A stretch of DNA of 64,000 nt from positions 293,902,590 to 293,966,589 of the forward strand of contig NC_089492.1 in assembly GCF_036850765.1 (NCBI RefSeq), written 5' to 3'. How positions within the stretch are numbered: the stretch's first letter is position 1; each line of letters starts with the position of its first letter. The DNA is from Saccopteryx bilineata (taxonomy: Eukaryota; Chordata; Mammalia; Chiroptera; Emballonuridae). The translations under genes were made by a program, and so were the position numbers. Below, piece by piece: positions 1 to 13,261 of the stretch. The notes under the pieces were generated by a model that searched no databases, was not told where the DNA came from, and saw only the letters and a list, made by a program, of their open reading frames with translations.

Positions 1-2195
1 TGGTAGAATTCACTTGTGAAGCCATCTGGCCCAGGGCTTTTTTTGGTTGGGAGTTTTTTGATAACTGTTTTGATCTCATTTGGTGTAATCAGTCTGTTTA
101 GGTTTTCTGATTCTTCCAGGTTGATTTTTGGAAGATTGTATGTTTCAAGGAATTTGTCCATTTCATCTAGGTTGTCTAGTTTTTTGGCATACAGCTCTTC
201 ATAGTATTTTCTTACCATCCTTTGTATTTCTGTTGTATCAGTTGTTATTTCTCCACCCCCATTTCTACTTTTAATTATTTGAATCCTCTCTCTCTTTTTC
301 TTCGTGAGTCTAGTTAAAGGTTCATCAATCTTGTTTACCCTTTCAAAAAACCAGATCCTAGTTTCGTTTATCCTCTGTATTGTTTCTTTAGTCTCTATGT
401 CATTTACTTCTGCTCTGATCTTTATTATCTCCTTCCTTCTACTACATTTGGGTTTTACTTGCTGTTCTTTTTCTAGTTCTTTTAGATGCAAGGTTAAGTT
501 GTTTATTTGAGCTTTTTCTAGCTTCTTAAAGTGTGCCAGTAGTGCTATGAACTTCCCTCTCAGTACTGTTTTTGCTGTGTCCCATAAATTTTGAGTTGTT
601 GTATGCTCATTATCATTTGTTTCTAGGAATTTTTTTATTTCTTTTTTGATCTCATTCTTAATCCATTCGGTATTTAACAACCTGCTATTTAGTTTCCATG
701 TGTTTGAGAATTTTTGAGCTTTTCTGTTGTGGTTCATTTCTAGTTTCATGCTGTTGTGATTGGAGAAAGTGCTTGATATGACTTCAGTCTTTTTAAATTT
801 GTTGAGATGACTTTTGTGCCCTAACATGTGGTTTATCCTAGAGAATGTACCATGAGCACTTGATAAGAATGTATATTCTGCTGCTTTAGGGTGAAAGGTT
901 CTAAAGATATCTATTAAATTGAGATGATCTAGTGTGTCCTTTAATCTGCTGTTTCTTTGTTAATTTTCTTTCTTGAGGATCTATCTAGTGATGTTAGTGG
1001 GGTATTAAAATCCCTTACTATTATAGTGTTGCTGTTGATCTCACTCTTTATATCCATCAAAGGCTGCTTTATATGTTTAGGTGCTCCTATATTAGGTGCG
1101 TAGATATTTATACTGGTTATATCTTCCTGTTGGATTGCTCCCTTTATCATTATGTAGTGGCCTTCTTTATCTCTTACTATATTCTTTGTTTTAAAGTCCA
1201 TTTTGTCTGATATAAGTATTGATACCCCAGCTTTTTTTTCATTTCCATTTGCATGAAATTTTTTTTCCATACTTTTACCTTCATCCTATGTGCATCTTTT
1301 GTTTTAAGGTGTGTCTCTTGTAGACAGCATATGTACGGGTCCTGTTTTCTTATCCATGCAGCTACCCTATGTCTTTTGATTGGATCATTTAATCCATTTA
1401 CATTTAAGGTTATTATTGATATGTAGTTGTTTATTGCCATTTTATTCTTTAAAGCTGTATTCCTCTTTTGCTATATTCTTTTCTCACTTTTATCTGTTTA
1501 CACCATGCCCCTTAATATTTCCTGCACATTGGTTTGGTTGTAATAAATTTCTTGAGGTTTTTTTTGTCTGGGAAACTTTTTATTTCTCCTTCAATTTTAA
1601 ATGATAGCCTTGCTGGATAAAGTAGTCTTGGTTATAGGTTCTTGTTCTGCATTACTCTGAATATTTCTTGCCATTCCCTTCTGGCTTCAAGTGTTTCTGT
1701 TGAGAAGTCTGATGTCATCCTTATGGGGGCTCCTTTATAGGTGATAGCCTTTTTTTTCTCGCAGCTTTTAATATTTCTCTTTATCACTTAGCTTTGGTAT
1801 TTTAATTATGATGTGTCTTGGTGTAGGTTTCTTTGGGTTTCTCTTTAGTGGAGTTCTCTGTGCTTCTTGAACTTGTGAGAGTTTCTCCTGCATTAATTTA
1901 GGGAAGTTTTCAGCTATGATATGATTGAACAAAGCCTCTATCCCTTGTTCTTTCTCTTCTTCTTCAGGAACCCTATGATGCGGATGTTATTTCTCTTTTA
2001 TGTTGTCACAGAGCTCTCTAAGAGTTTCCTCAGACTTTTTGAGTCTCTTTTTTTTCTTCTTCTCTGCTTTCATGCCTTCATTCCAGTTGTCCTCCAACTC
2101 ACTGATTTGATCCTCAGTTCTATCCATCCTGTTTTTAATTCCTTCCTTTGTGGTCTTCATTTCTGATATTGTATTTGTCATCTCTGACTGATTCT
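1..2195 (-). mobile_element. LINE-1 fragment (ORF1 part, ORF2 endonuclease and start of reverse transcriptase)
   Basis: Read on the minus strand, this is a decayed L1 that runs off the left edge. ORF2 begins at about 1440 with the endonuclease start ITLNVNGLND and the motif CCLQETHL. A frameshift near 1180-1270 moves the remainder, including the NIYAPN motif, into another frame. At about 1-60 the minus strand reads [10 protein letters not shown], the fingers region of the reverse transcriptase, so the catalytic part lies outside the window. Positions 1440-2195 cover the inter-ORF region and the coiled-coil part of ORF1. Stops and frameshifts show it is dead. Its 5' side ends where a SINE begins. 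Confidence 0.9.
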
Positions 2196-2566
2196 TTTTT
2201 TTTTTTTTTGTATTTTTCTGAAGCTGGAAACGGGGAGAGACAGTCAGACAGACTCCCTCATGCACCCGACCAGGATCCACCTGGCACGCCCACCAGGGGG
2301 CAATGCTCTGCCCCTCCAGGGCGTCGCTGTGCCGCGACCACAGCCACTCTAGCGCCTGGGGCAGAGGCCAAGGAGCCATCCCCAGCGCCCGGGCCATCCC
2401 TGCTCCAATGGAGCCTCGGCTACGGGAGGGAAGAGAGAGACAGAGAGGAAGGAGGGGGGGTGGAGAAGCAAATGGGTGCTCCTCCTATGTGCCCTGGCCG
2501 GGAATCGAACCCGGGTCCCCCGCACGCCAGGCCGACGCTCTACCGCTGAGCCAACCGGCCAGGGCC
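2196..2566 (-). mobile_element. SINE-A (long tRNA-headed SINE)
   Basis: A young-looking copy with a poly-T start (the minus-strand A tail) and the tRNA-like head at the right end, where the reverse complement reads ggccctggccggttggctca. The long body encodes spurious ORFs on both strands. No clear target-site duplication is visible, and L1 sequence does not resume on the right, so it sits at an L1/ERV junction. Confidence 0.9.
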
Positions 2567-2859
2567 GGAAGTTAAATATTGATTGGCAAATTGCATTGGC
2601 TATTTGTTACATAAACAATTGCATTGGCTAGACATAAAGCTTTATTTACTTTAAAATTTTTAAATATAGAAGATAATTTGATGCAGACAGACATTGGAGA
2701 AAAAATAATAGTGTTAAGATTAATGAACCTGTGCATTATAACAATGAACTGGATCAATGGGTACCTGGTGTAGTATAATATTGAGGAAGAGGGTTTGCTT
2801 GTGTCATTGCAGAATCTGGTGAAGTCCTTTGGATCCCTGCTCACAGAATTAAACTAACA
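2567..2859 (+). pseudogene. Betaretrovirus-like pol tail (integrase C-terminus)
   Basis: The start of this stretch (about 2567-2690) has no recognisable coding signal. From about 2740 the + strand reads a degraded integrase C-terminal region, recognisable by the element GRGFACV followed by WIPAHRIK just before the env start codon. Class II (betaretrovirus-like) elements have a comparable motif where pol meets env. A stop interrupts the frame just before GRGFACV. The rest of pol, gag and the 5' LTR are absent from the window; an L1 and a SINE lie upstream instead. Confidence 0.6.
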
Positions 2860-4491
2860 ATGAGTAAGAGAAATAGAATCTTTCAATATTCACCCATTAC
2901 TGAAATGGAAACATTAAACTTCGAAAGAAAAACATTAAAAGTGCCGCTGCTTGGTATTGAAAAGGCTAAAATACTAAGTTGGGATCAACTTAAAAAGCTG
3001 ACCTTTGAGGGTAAAAAAATGCTACAAGCTACTAGAAAAGAACAAAATGCTACTAACCCATTTTTAGCAATGATTGCTTTAGTAACAATTCCAGTAAGTA
3101 GAGCTGAAAATTTTAGTTATTGGGCATAAATCCCTAATCCTCCACTAAGTAGAGTTATTCATTGGGAAGATAGTGTCATTCCTATTCTTATTAATGACTC
3201 TAATTGGCTTCCAGGACCTTTTGATGATAGAGGTCCCTTAGTACCTTCGGAAGAAGGCATGAAATTAGAATGTTATAAAACAGGAGTTGAGGGATTACTT
3301 ATATATATAGGACATGAGCCACATTGTTTAAAAATAGAAACTCAAGCTTGGCTCTCTATCATATGGCTTGGAGGAGGAATGTCACTTCAAGCTCCTCCAA
3401 TATAAAATTTGGCCCTATACAATATTATTTGTAGAAAGCAGCCATGTCACTTAAACATATGTCAGTGTAGAAAGGAGAAATCTGGAGGAATTATCCTTCT
3501 AATCACACTATGTTAACCTTTAAGAAGAATGAGACACATTTCATATCTGCTTGTGTTAGATTGCCTTATATGTTTATTGTAGGTGAAACCAAATGGACAG
3601 CTGAAAATTATTCAATAACTTGCAATAAGTATGATTTTTATACATGTATTAACTCTTTTATTCTTTTTAATAAAAATAGTCAAAGTCTATATACATCTTA
3701 AGAGCCCAAACAGGAGTCTGGATTCCAGTACAGATGCATCGGATGTGGCAAGATTCCCCTTCCATGATGCTGTTACAACATCTTATTAAGTCTTTGAAGT
3801 GAACCAAGTGTCTGGTTGGACTGATCATCGCCATCATTTTAGAACTAGTAGCTGTAACTACCACAGTTGCTGTATCTGGAATTGCATTACATCAAAGCAT
3901 ACAGACTGTGGACCTTGTACAAAAATGGCATGAAGATTCTGAACAACTGTGGACTTCTCAACGACATATAGATAGTAACATTAATGCTAAAGTTAATGAT
4001 TTTGAACAAACTGATTATGGTAGGAGATCAAATTGTTAGCAGGCAAAGACAAATTAAGCTAAAAGTAATTGGAATGTAACTACTTTTTGTGTTACCCCTA
4101 TTGGAATCATACTTATTTCCCTTGGGAAAATCTTAAAAAGCATTTGTTCAATCATGGAAACCTAACTATGGAAATTTTAGATTTACAAAAGCATACTGAT
4201 GCTACTTTTAAGGATCAGTTGAAACTCATTGATGGAGAAATTTTAATAACTGCTATTTCTGATGGAATCGGTAAGTTGTATCCTCTAAAACATTTTAAGA
4301 TTTTTGGAGGAACTGTAGGAGACATTGTACTAATCATTTGTTTTATATTTCTTTTACATATAATTAGAAGAGACAATCAGCATCAAAGCAAAATAGAGCA
4401 GCAATTTCCATGTTACCTCTTATGCTTCATAAAGTGCAAGCTAAATAAAAAGCAATATAGTCTTTATCTAGCATTCAGCTCTAGAAATTAG
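2860..4491 (+). pseudogene. env: Betaretrovirus-like env remnant (class II ERV)
   Basis: This is an envelope gene with several breaks. An ATG at 2860 opens an 89-codon leader frame containing a hydrophobic signal-peptide-like stretch (NPFLAMIALVTIPVSRAE) and stopping at a TAA after YWA (about 3127). The same frame continues into the surface subunit, with NPPLSRVIHW and LPGPFDDRG. These resemble the HML/HERV-K-type SU in which NPPL and PGP-DDR are conserved. At about 3830-4010 a different frame shows the fusion-peptide-like stretch AVTTTVAVSGIALHQS, then heptad and ectodomain remnants. A final frame (4069-4491) covers the membrane-proximal ectodomain, a transmembrane segment (IVLIICFIFLLHII) and a tail. 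Stops and shifts at about 3127, 3415-3700 and 4020-4070 make it non-functional. Confidence 0.85.
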
Positions 4492-5041
4492 AAAGAAAAT
4501 GTATTATAAGTTTTTTAATAGGTAGAAACATCAGCTGCAAAAACTAAGCATTTCGGAAGGGACGTTGCTTCTTCCTCACTCTCATGAATATAAATAACCC
4601 TGTTTGGCCCCTAAGATGGCGGGTTAGTCAATGACGGGTAAGACTCCTGAAGGCAGGAACAACCTAAGACAGGCACAGTTGAAGAGGGGCCCTCAGAAGA
4701 CTTAAGAACTAACAAAGGCGAGGCTCAAACCCTCATCCTGGAGAATACAGAAGACTGTTCTCCTGAAGTAGTGGTCATCATTTACTGTCTGGAGCACCTA
4801 AAGAGGAAAACTCCATGGAAACTCTAAGAAAACCAAGCAGCTGATGATACTACCAATAAGGTAGCTATAAAACCAATAGGATTTTAGGAAATTTTAGTAA
4901 CTTTACTAGAACCATTATTGCCAAAGGTTTTCTTTGTAACCAATTAGAAGATTTTGCCAGCAAGAAAGAGATGACTAAAAATAAGTAGAAGTAGTTAGAA
5001 AAGTCAGTGTAGGCTAACTAAAAAAGAAAAAAAGGGGGATA
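4492..5041 (+). other. Class II ERV region between env and 3' LTR, with polypurine tract
   Basis: Non-coding ERV sequence follows env. It ends in a purine run at about 5020-5038 (aaaaaagaaaaaaaggggga) directly before a TG dinucleotide, as expected for a retroviral polypurine tract next to the 3' LTR. No ORF of note is seen. Confidence 0.65.
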
Positions 5042-5487
5042 TGTAGGAGATGACTCTGCACCAATATAAACGGCAGTTAACTGCAGAGCAAAGGTTAAGT
5101 GGAGACAAGAGATCTTGGAGTATATTGGCCATGGAGAGACAATGGCCAGGGCTACTTGAATGCATGTATGCAGAATTCTTGGAGGAATGCCTCCAAAAAC
5201 CAGATGTCCTTTGTGATTGATAAGCTCTGGGACTCTGACTCTTCTTGTGTCCTTGTTCATGAAAAGAAACAGTAGACATGCAGGGTTGGGGATGAAACAA
5301 ATGGGGAAAAAAGGCAAAATTTTCTAGTTTTATCTGCTGAGCCATGGCTTTTGGAACTCAAGAAATATGCAGTGGCGCAGTTTCTCAGAGCTGATTCCGT
5401 GTAAGAGTTTCAGCCCTCTGCCCAGTTATTTAAATCTGGTGTGTCTTTTGACTTGCTGGTCCAAACTGTAAAGAAATTAGTAATATA
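5042..5487 (+). repeat. 3' LTR (or its remainder) of the class II ERV
   Basis: The LTR begins with tgtaggagatgac immediately after the polypurine tract. The right boundary is not certain. Zinc-finger homology resumes at about 5488, so the LTR or its decayed end fills the space up to there. With no 5' LTR in the window I cannot confirm the ends by comparison. Confidence 0.55.
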
Positions 5488-6235
<748 letters not shown>

Positions 6236-7361
6236 ATACAGTTTTTTTAGTAAGTGTTAACAGCAGTGTAGGTAACTCTGAGGCTTCATTTGGCTTATTT
6301 TAATTTTATGTACCCAAATATCAATGGTATAAAAATTTTCAAAAAATAATTTTTAACAAGTTTTCCTTAGGTGGGAAGCATCTGTGTCTATGTTATCCAG
6401 AATTCTTCCCAGATTTATGTCTTTGCAAATTTCTGTTGCCAAAGATATTTCACCTGTACCATCTATCAGGTGTTCACTGTTTACATCAGCCACTATTTTT
6501 ATGTCCTAGGGAAGCTGATTTGTTTTTTCTGATTTGTTGGAGGAAATTATAGGTAGTGTGAGCTATTACGGGATCAGCATTTCTTTTACTCTGATAAGTT
6601 GTGACATGGACCTGACTCAGTGTTGACTCAGAGAACATAATCTGCATTCAGCTGACAGCTTGTAGGTAGACTGCCTTTTTGGGGACCTGGTTTTTTTAAA
6701 TACCTGTAGTGAATATTTCAAAAGTTCAAGTCACCAATGCAAGAAATGCGATAGCCATGTCCCGGTGGTTTGTAAAATAATGAAGCCCCTTTTGTTCGAG
6801 TCCTCCTTAATTTTGAATATTTTATTTACTGTGCAATTTAGGTTATAAATCTCTTATAAAATCATTATATAAGAGATATAATGAACATATTGTGGATTAT
6901 GAGGGTTGCCTATTATATATTCTTGCAATAAAATTTTAAAAAATTTGGGGTCAAATTTTTTTAGTTCTAGAATTTCATACAAAGATACTGACATTCTTAC
7001 AAATTTTTTTGTAAGTAGATTTTGACTCTAGAGGCATGAAAAGGTCAACAACTTTTACATGGAATTCAAACTTTCTGTGAGTTTGAAGGCACAGTGTGGT
7101 GCTGAAATCAGCTTTCCCCAGATTTTTATTGTTCCACATATCCTCCTTGGATAGACTGCCAGATTCTGTGGGCCTACTGTGCAGCCTAAATTTACAGATT
7201 TTAGGAAATTTACAGATTGCTTTGAAGTGTTGGTAGGTGTTGCAACATCAGTTTCTTCTGGAAAAACATGACTTTTTTTTATTTAAAGGACTGCTAGTAT
7301 TGGTGAAAGAAATTATTTTTCAAATAATTTCTTTATTTGAAATTAAGCTGTGTGTCATTGT

Positions 7362-7711
7362 TATTTTTATTCAGTGAGAGAAGGGGAGGCAGAGAGACTC
7401 CTGCATGCATCCTGATTCACCTGGCAAGCTCACTGAGGGGTGATGTTCTATCCACTTGGGGCATTGTTCCATTCCTCAGCAAGCAAGCTCTTCTTAGCGC
7501 CTGAGGCAGATGAGATGGAGCCTTCCTCATCACCTGGGGCCAATTTACAATAATCATACCATGGCTGCAGGAGTGGGAGAGAAAGAGAGAAGCAAAAAGG
7601 GGGGAATGGAGAAGCAGATGGTTGCTTCTCCTGTGTGCACTGACCAGGAATCATACCAGGGACCTCAACATGCTGGGCTGATGCTCTAGCACTGAACTAA
7701 CTTTACAGGGC
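7362..7711 (-). mobile_element. SINE-A, old diverged copy
   Basis: The body and head are recognisable but diverged. The right end shows ccaggaatcataccaggg and a degraded ctgaactaactttacagggc head. The same copy is at 54531-54868, so it predates the duplication. Confidence 0.8.
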
Positions 7712-8636
7712 GCCATGTGTTGTAACATCTACAATTCCATGGCTAATGGTCACTTGGTTGCAGGGGCGTAGAGATTCAAGAGTAACCCCTGATTGCTACA
7801 GAAGCACTGGCCTATTTGGGGTTAAAAGGGACCATATCTTTGCACAGGCTAGATGGAATGTGCCTCTTCTAAATGTGCATCCAGAAATGTTTCTGTGAAA
7901 ACAACTGCAGAATCAGAGTGTACACAAATAGGAGGGTTTTCTGCGATCTTTATCTCCATGGATGAAGTCATTGTTATTGAAAATAAACCAAAGGTTTTGT
8001 AAATTTTTGTACCTTATGAACTATTATACCTGGGCAGGAAATTAAAGAAAAGTGGTATCTATTTTCTAGGGATATGTTTTTGTGACCTAGCCAGCATTCC
8101 TATTGATTGAAAGAGAGTTAGTTCTTTATTGTTTAGTAGATTTGATGTCACTGAAAAAAGACTGACCTCCAGAGGGCATGAGAATACGAATTGAACATAG
8201 AGTTCCCAAACCCACTTTCCAGAAATAATTGGGCAAATTGTTACATTTTAAGCCTCAACATATGTGTGAAACTGGAGCTCCCCATAATCCTAATACTGAC
8301 CCTGTCACTGTGGGTTTACTTCATGTCTTTTATAATCTCTTCCTGCTCATCACAGCTCTCCAAGTAACCAGAGACTTCCTATGTATTTTACTAGATCACT
8401 TTTCATTTTCCAGAATGTATAAGATGGGAATAAAACCACTTTTTCTGCTTATATTTCTGTTGTATATGTCCATCGGCATTCATTAATGTTATATAAGTAG
8501 CTTCTCTCTTTTTTTCCTGAGATATTTCTTGATTGTATCATTATTTCTTTATCTGTTCATTTGTTCATGTAGATTTGGTTGTTTCTCATTATTTAATAAT
8601 GAAAATAAAGCTAATGCAAACATTTGTGTATAATTT

Positions 8637-8996
8637 TATTTTTTAAAGAGTGAGCAGAGGGACAGACCAGGATAGATAGGGAGGGAGAGATGAGAAGCAT
8701 CTGTTCTTTGTTGTGGCCCGTTCCTTGTTCTTTGATTGCTTTCTTATGTGTCTAGACCGAGGGGCTACAGCGGAACAAGAGATCACTTGTTTAAACCAGC
8801 GACCTTGGATTCAAGCCAGTGACTTTTTGGCTCAAGCCAGAAACATGAAAAGATGTGTATGATCCCATGCTCAAGTCTGCAACCCTGTGTTCAAGCTGGT
8901 GAGCCTGCACTCAATTTAGCAACCTCGAGGTTTCAAATGTGTATCTTCTGTGTCCCAGGATGGCACTCTATCCACCACATTCCCACCTGGTCAGGC
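8637..8996 (-). mobile_element. SINE-C, old diverged copy
   Basis: It runs from an A-rich tail complement through gagggacagac and gagatgagaagcatc to an end reading cccacctggtcagg. It is shared with copy 2 at about 55790-56149. Confidence 0.8.
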
Positions 8997-9723
8997 TTTA
9001 CATAACATTTTTTACTAAATTTTTTGAGATAGGGTCTATTCCAAACTTGAGAGAATAAAACTAGTACTTGGGAATAGTGGTTACAAACCAGGTTTGCATC
9101 TGGTGCCGGGATAGCTTCAATGTTGGTATTCATGAACATTTGGAATATGGGCATCTGTAATTGATATATGGATTTTGGATCCCAGCATCTCACAGCCTTT
9201 TTAGAAAATGATGATCATTTCACCTGGAAATGCAGTGACAGTGTATTCTGTTGGTCTTAAATTTATATCTAGAAGAGAATTATGGTTAAGCAAACTACAG
9301 AAAGGCATTAATGTAAGTTTATAATGACAGTTACATAAATAACTTGAAGGGAAAGACTCTGTAAAGCTTGAGAACAGATAAGTCTCGATGAGTGGTAAAT
9401 GAAGGGCAGTGAGTTCTAAGATGAGAGAATTAACATGAGCTATGATTCTCCTAAAAATGTTGCTACAAATGAAATTGTTTCTACAAATCTGTATTCTTTC
9501 ATTCTTGAAATTTTGAGAAAAGATAGTGAGGTGAGAACGTTATAGTAAGGTGTGAGAAGAAAAATTTAGAAGCATGGAAGGAGAGCCATGGTGACATAAT
9601 TCATTGCTTCTGCAATCATATACTAATTCTCTTAACTGCTCCAGGGCCTCACCTGGGTCGGCGTTGTACATCAATGAATAAATGTGTTCACTATGTAGCT
9701 TCTTCAAAGCCTTTATTGAAACC

Positions 9724-10040
9724 TAGCCCATCTACCTGGCTGGCTGGCTCAGTGCATAGAGCATTGGCCCAACATGCAGATATTCTGGGTTTAATCCCCA
9801 GTCAGGGCACACATGAGAAGTGAGCATTCGCAGGCACCATCTGCTTTTGTTTTCCTTTCTTTCCCCCTTATCAGTGTCCTCCTCCCTTGCAGCCTGTGGC
9901 TCAACTGGTTCAAGAGTCAGCCCCGAGCAATAAAGATAGCTTAGTTGATTTGAGCATTGTCCCAAGATGGGGGTTGCCAGGTGGATCCCAATCAGGGCAC
10001 CTATTGGATTCTGTCTATCTCTCCTTCTTTCACTAAAAAA
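9724..10040 (+). mobile_element. SINE-A relative, old diverged copy
   Basis: The tRNA-like head (ggctggctcagtgcatagag, with ggtttaatccccagtcaggg as B box) is followed by a body and a short A tail. It is shared with copy 2 at about 56884-57198. Confidence 0.8.
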
Positions 10041-10150
10041 AAAGCTACACCATTAGTCAAAAAGAAAATATTCTATTTTATAGTAAATTATAAGATAACA
10101 GTTGCTGTAGAAATATAAGAGCAGCACCAGGAATCAGAAAAGTGGTTTCT

Positions 10151-10500
10151 TTTTTTGTTGCTGTTGGGTTTTTTTGTTGTTGTTGTTTTTTACAGAGACA
10201 GAGGGAGAGTCAGAGAGAGGGATAGATAGGGACAGACAGACAGGAATGGAGAGAGATGAGAAGCATCAATCATCAGCTTTTCGTTGCGACACCTTAGTTG
10301 TTCATTGATTGATTTCTCATATGTGCCTTCAGCAGAAGGAGTAACCCCTTGCTCGAGCCAGTGACCTTGAGCTCAAGCTGGTGAGCTTTTTCTCAAACCA
10401 GATGAGCCCAAGCTCAAGCTGGTGACCTCGGGATCTCAAACCTGGGTCCTCCACATCCCAGTCTGATGCTCTATCCACTGCGCCTCCGCCTGGTCAGGCG
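10151..10500 (-). mobile_element. SINE-C insertion present only in copy 1
   Basis: A full minus-strand SINE-C from a T-rich start to cctggtcaggc. It is flanked by the direct repeat aaaagtggtttct (10138-10150 and 10501-10513). The paralogue at about 57280-57300 carries the uninterrupted site once. Confidence 0.92.
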
Positions 10501-10551
10501 AAAAGTGGTTTCTAAGGGTTTGAAGGACTCACATTTAAATGAGAGGTGAAA

Positions 10552-10745
10552 GCCTGACCTGTGGTGGCACAGTGGGATAAAGCGTCGACCTGGAACACTG
10601 AGGTCGCTGGTTCAAAACCCTGGGCTTGCCTGGTCAAGGCACATATGGGAGTTGATGCTTCCTGCTCCTCCCCGTTCTCTCTCTCTCTCTCTCCCCTCCC
10701 TCTCTCTAAAAATCAATAAATAAAATATTTAAAAAAAATAAAAAT
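10552..10745 (+). mobile_element. SINE-B insertion present only in copy 1
   Basis: The head gcctgacctgtggtggcaca is followed by a C/T-rich body and an A-rich tail. It is flanked by aaatgagaggtgaaa at 10537-10551 and 10746-10760. Copy 2 has the site once, near 57320. Confidence 0.93.
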
Positions 10746-11113
10746 AAATGAGAGGTGAAAGATTTGATTACATCAGAAAGATGTTTCATGTATAAGAAAA
10801 AACTAACAATTTTTTGGTGTTTACAGTTTGTTTGAGTGTCCAATTACTTATATGACTGCTGTGCCATTTGCAGGGAACTGAAGATACTTTCAATTTTTTT
10901 AGAAGTTTGTTTTTATAATTTCTGGTAAGACTTTAGTTTTTTTATACTTTCAATTAGCTAGTTTTAATGTTTTTCAATTTTTTGTTTATTTTGGTGTGAT
11001 ATTTGCTAAAAATTTAAATAGGTTTGTGCAGAATTATTGATTTTTAATACTTATTACATATATACATAGGTATAATTTATTATTAATTATAAAATTTTAT
11101 TTTACTTTAAAGT

Positions 11114-11662
11114 TAATGTTTCTGCCTAACTTGTGGTATCTCAGTGGACAAATTCTTGACCTGGAATCCTGAGGTTGCTGATTTAAAATGCAGGCTTGCC
11201 TGACCAGGCAGTGGTGCAGTGGATAGAGGGTCGGACTGGGATGCGGAAGGACCCAGGTTCGAGAGCCCGAGGTCACCAGCTTGAGCGCATGCTCATCTGG
11301 CTTAAGTAAAAGCTCACCAGCTTGGACCCAAGGTCGCTGGCTCGAGCAAGGAGTCACTCGGTCTGCTGAAGGCCCGCGGTCATGGCACATATGAGAAAGC
11401 AATCAATGAACAACTAATTTGTCGCCACGAAAAACTGATGATTGATGCTTCTCATCTCTCTCTGTTCCTGTCTGTCGGTCCCTAGCTATCCCACTCTTTG
11501 ACTCTCTCTCTCTCTGTCCCTGTAAAAAAAAAAAAGAAAAAAAGATTCTTAAAACGCAGGCTTGCTTGGTCAGGGCACATAGGCGAAGCAACTCAGTTGA
11601 TGCATCCTGTTCTTCCCCCCACTTCTCTCTCTTCTCTCTAAAATTAATTTTAAAATTTTAAG
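11114..11662 (+). mobile_element. Old SINE-B split by a younger SINE-C
   Basis: The older SINE-B occupies 11114-11198 and 11551-11662. Its copy-2 counterpart at 57838-58005 is unbroken. Confidence 0.85.
11199..11550 (+). mobile_element. SINE-C insertion nested in an older SINE, copy 1 only
   Basis: It starts cctgaccaggcagtggtgca and ends in a poly-A tract. Target-site duplications aaaatgcaggcttg (11185-11198) and aaaacgcaggcttg (11551-11564) differ by one base. Confidence 0.92.
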
Positions 11663-11766
11663 AAGATACATAGGGGAATTAAATTTATGTTTTTAAAAGT
11701 TTGTTTCCAGTATTTCTTTGAGAATGCCAAACTATCATGTCACCACATATATTAAATGTTTTAAGA

Positions 11767-11905
11767 GACTGACCAGTCATGGTACAGTAAATAGAGCATT
11801 GACCTGGGGGTCTGAGGACCCAGGTTTGAAAATCTGAGGTAGGTGGCTTGAAGCCCAAGATTGCTGGCTTGAGCCCAAGGTCACTGGCTTGAGCAAGGTG
11901 TCACA
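11767..11905 (+). mobile_element. SINE-C 5' fragment
   Basis: The head (gactgaccagtcatggtaca) and about 130 bases of body are present without the tail. It is shared with copy 2 at 58664-58800 and abuts the pogo/Tc2-like transposon remnant. Confidence 0.75.
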
Positions 11906-12575
11906 TCCTCAGGTCAAGCACCTGGAACCTTGACATCATAGCTCCAACCACTTCGTGTCAGCATTAACAAACCCATCAAAGCTGCCTTGAGAGATGAATG
12001 GAACCAATGAATGAAGTCTTCTGGGGAAAATTTGATACCAGCAGGAAGAGTGAAGAAACCAAGTATAGAAGACATTTGTATCTGGGTGAAAAGATCCTGG
12101 GATAAAATCTAGATTGAGATCGTTATCAAATCATTTAAGAAGTGTGGCCTTCTTTTTTTTATATAAATAAATTTTTATTAATGTTAATGCAGTGACATCT
12201 ATAAATCAGGGTACATATATTCAGAGAAAATATGTCCAGGTTATCTTGTCATTCAATTATGTTGCATACCCATCACCCAAAGTCAGATTGTCCTCCGTCA
12301 CCTTTTATCTAGTTTTCTTTGTGCCCCTCCCCCTCCCCCTTCCCCTCTCCCTCCTTCCCTCCCAAACCCCCGCTACCCCCCACCCCCAGTAACCACCACA
12401 CTCTTGTCCATGTCTCTTAGTCTCATTTTTATGCCCACCAATGTATGGAATCATGTAGTTCTTGGTTTTTTCTGATTTACTTATTTCACTCCATATAATG
12501 TTATCAAGATCCCACCATTTTGTTGTAAATGATTCGATGTCATCATTTCTTATGGCTGAGTAGTATTCTATAGTG

Positions 12576-12939
12576 CAGGGGTCCCCAAATTACGGCCCGC
12601 GGGCCACATGTGGCCCCCTGAGGCCATTTATCTGGCCCCCGCCCACTTCCAGAAGGGTCACCTCTTTCATTGATGGTCAGTGAGAGGAGCACATTGACCA
12701 TCTCATTAGCCAAAAGCAGACCTATAGTTCCCATTGAAATACTGGTCAGTTTGTTGATTTAAATTTACTTGTTCTTTATTTTAAATATTGTATTTGTTCC
12801 CGTTTTGTTTTTTTTACTTTAAAATAAGATATGTGCAGTGTGCATAGGGATTTATTCATAGTTTTTTTTATAGGCTGGCCCTCCAACGGTCTGAGGGACA
12901 ATGAACTGGCCCCCTGTGTAAAAAGTTTGGGGACCCCTG
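12576..12939 (-). mobile_element. Non-autonomous hAT DNA transposon in the L1
   Basis: Inverted ends caggggtccccaaa and tttggggacccctg enclose 364 bases without a transposase. It is flanked by an 8-base duplication, ctatagtg (12568-12575) and ccatagtg (12940-12947), one mismatch apart; 8 bases is the hAT hallmark. Removing it restores normal L1 sequence. A shorter copy of the same family is at 30488-30678. Orientation is arbitrary. Confidence 0.93.
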
Positions 12940-13261
12940 CCATAGTGTATATGTGCCACATCTTCTTTATCCAACCTTCTATTGAAGGGCTTTTTGGTTG
13001 TTTCCATGTCTTGGCCACTGTGAACAATGCTGCAATGAACATGGGGCTACATGTGTCTTTACATATTGATGTTTCTGAGTTTTGGGGGTATATACCCACT
13101 AGAGGGATAGCTGGGTCATAGGGTAGTTCTATTTTCAGTTTTTTGAGGAACCACCATACTTTCTTCCATAATGGTTGTACTACTTTACAGTCCTATCAAC
13201 AGTGAATGAGGGTTCCTTTTTCTCCACAGCCTCTCCAACATTTGCTATTACCTGCCTTCTT

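Noticed and set aside
12576..12939. Assignment of the hAT elements to the SPIN (Space Invaders) family
   Set aside because: The ends caggggtccccaaa do not match the SPIN ends I remember (cagcggttctcaacc), so only hAT superfamily is claimed.
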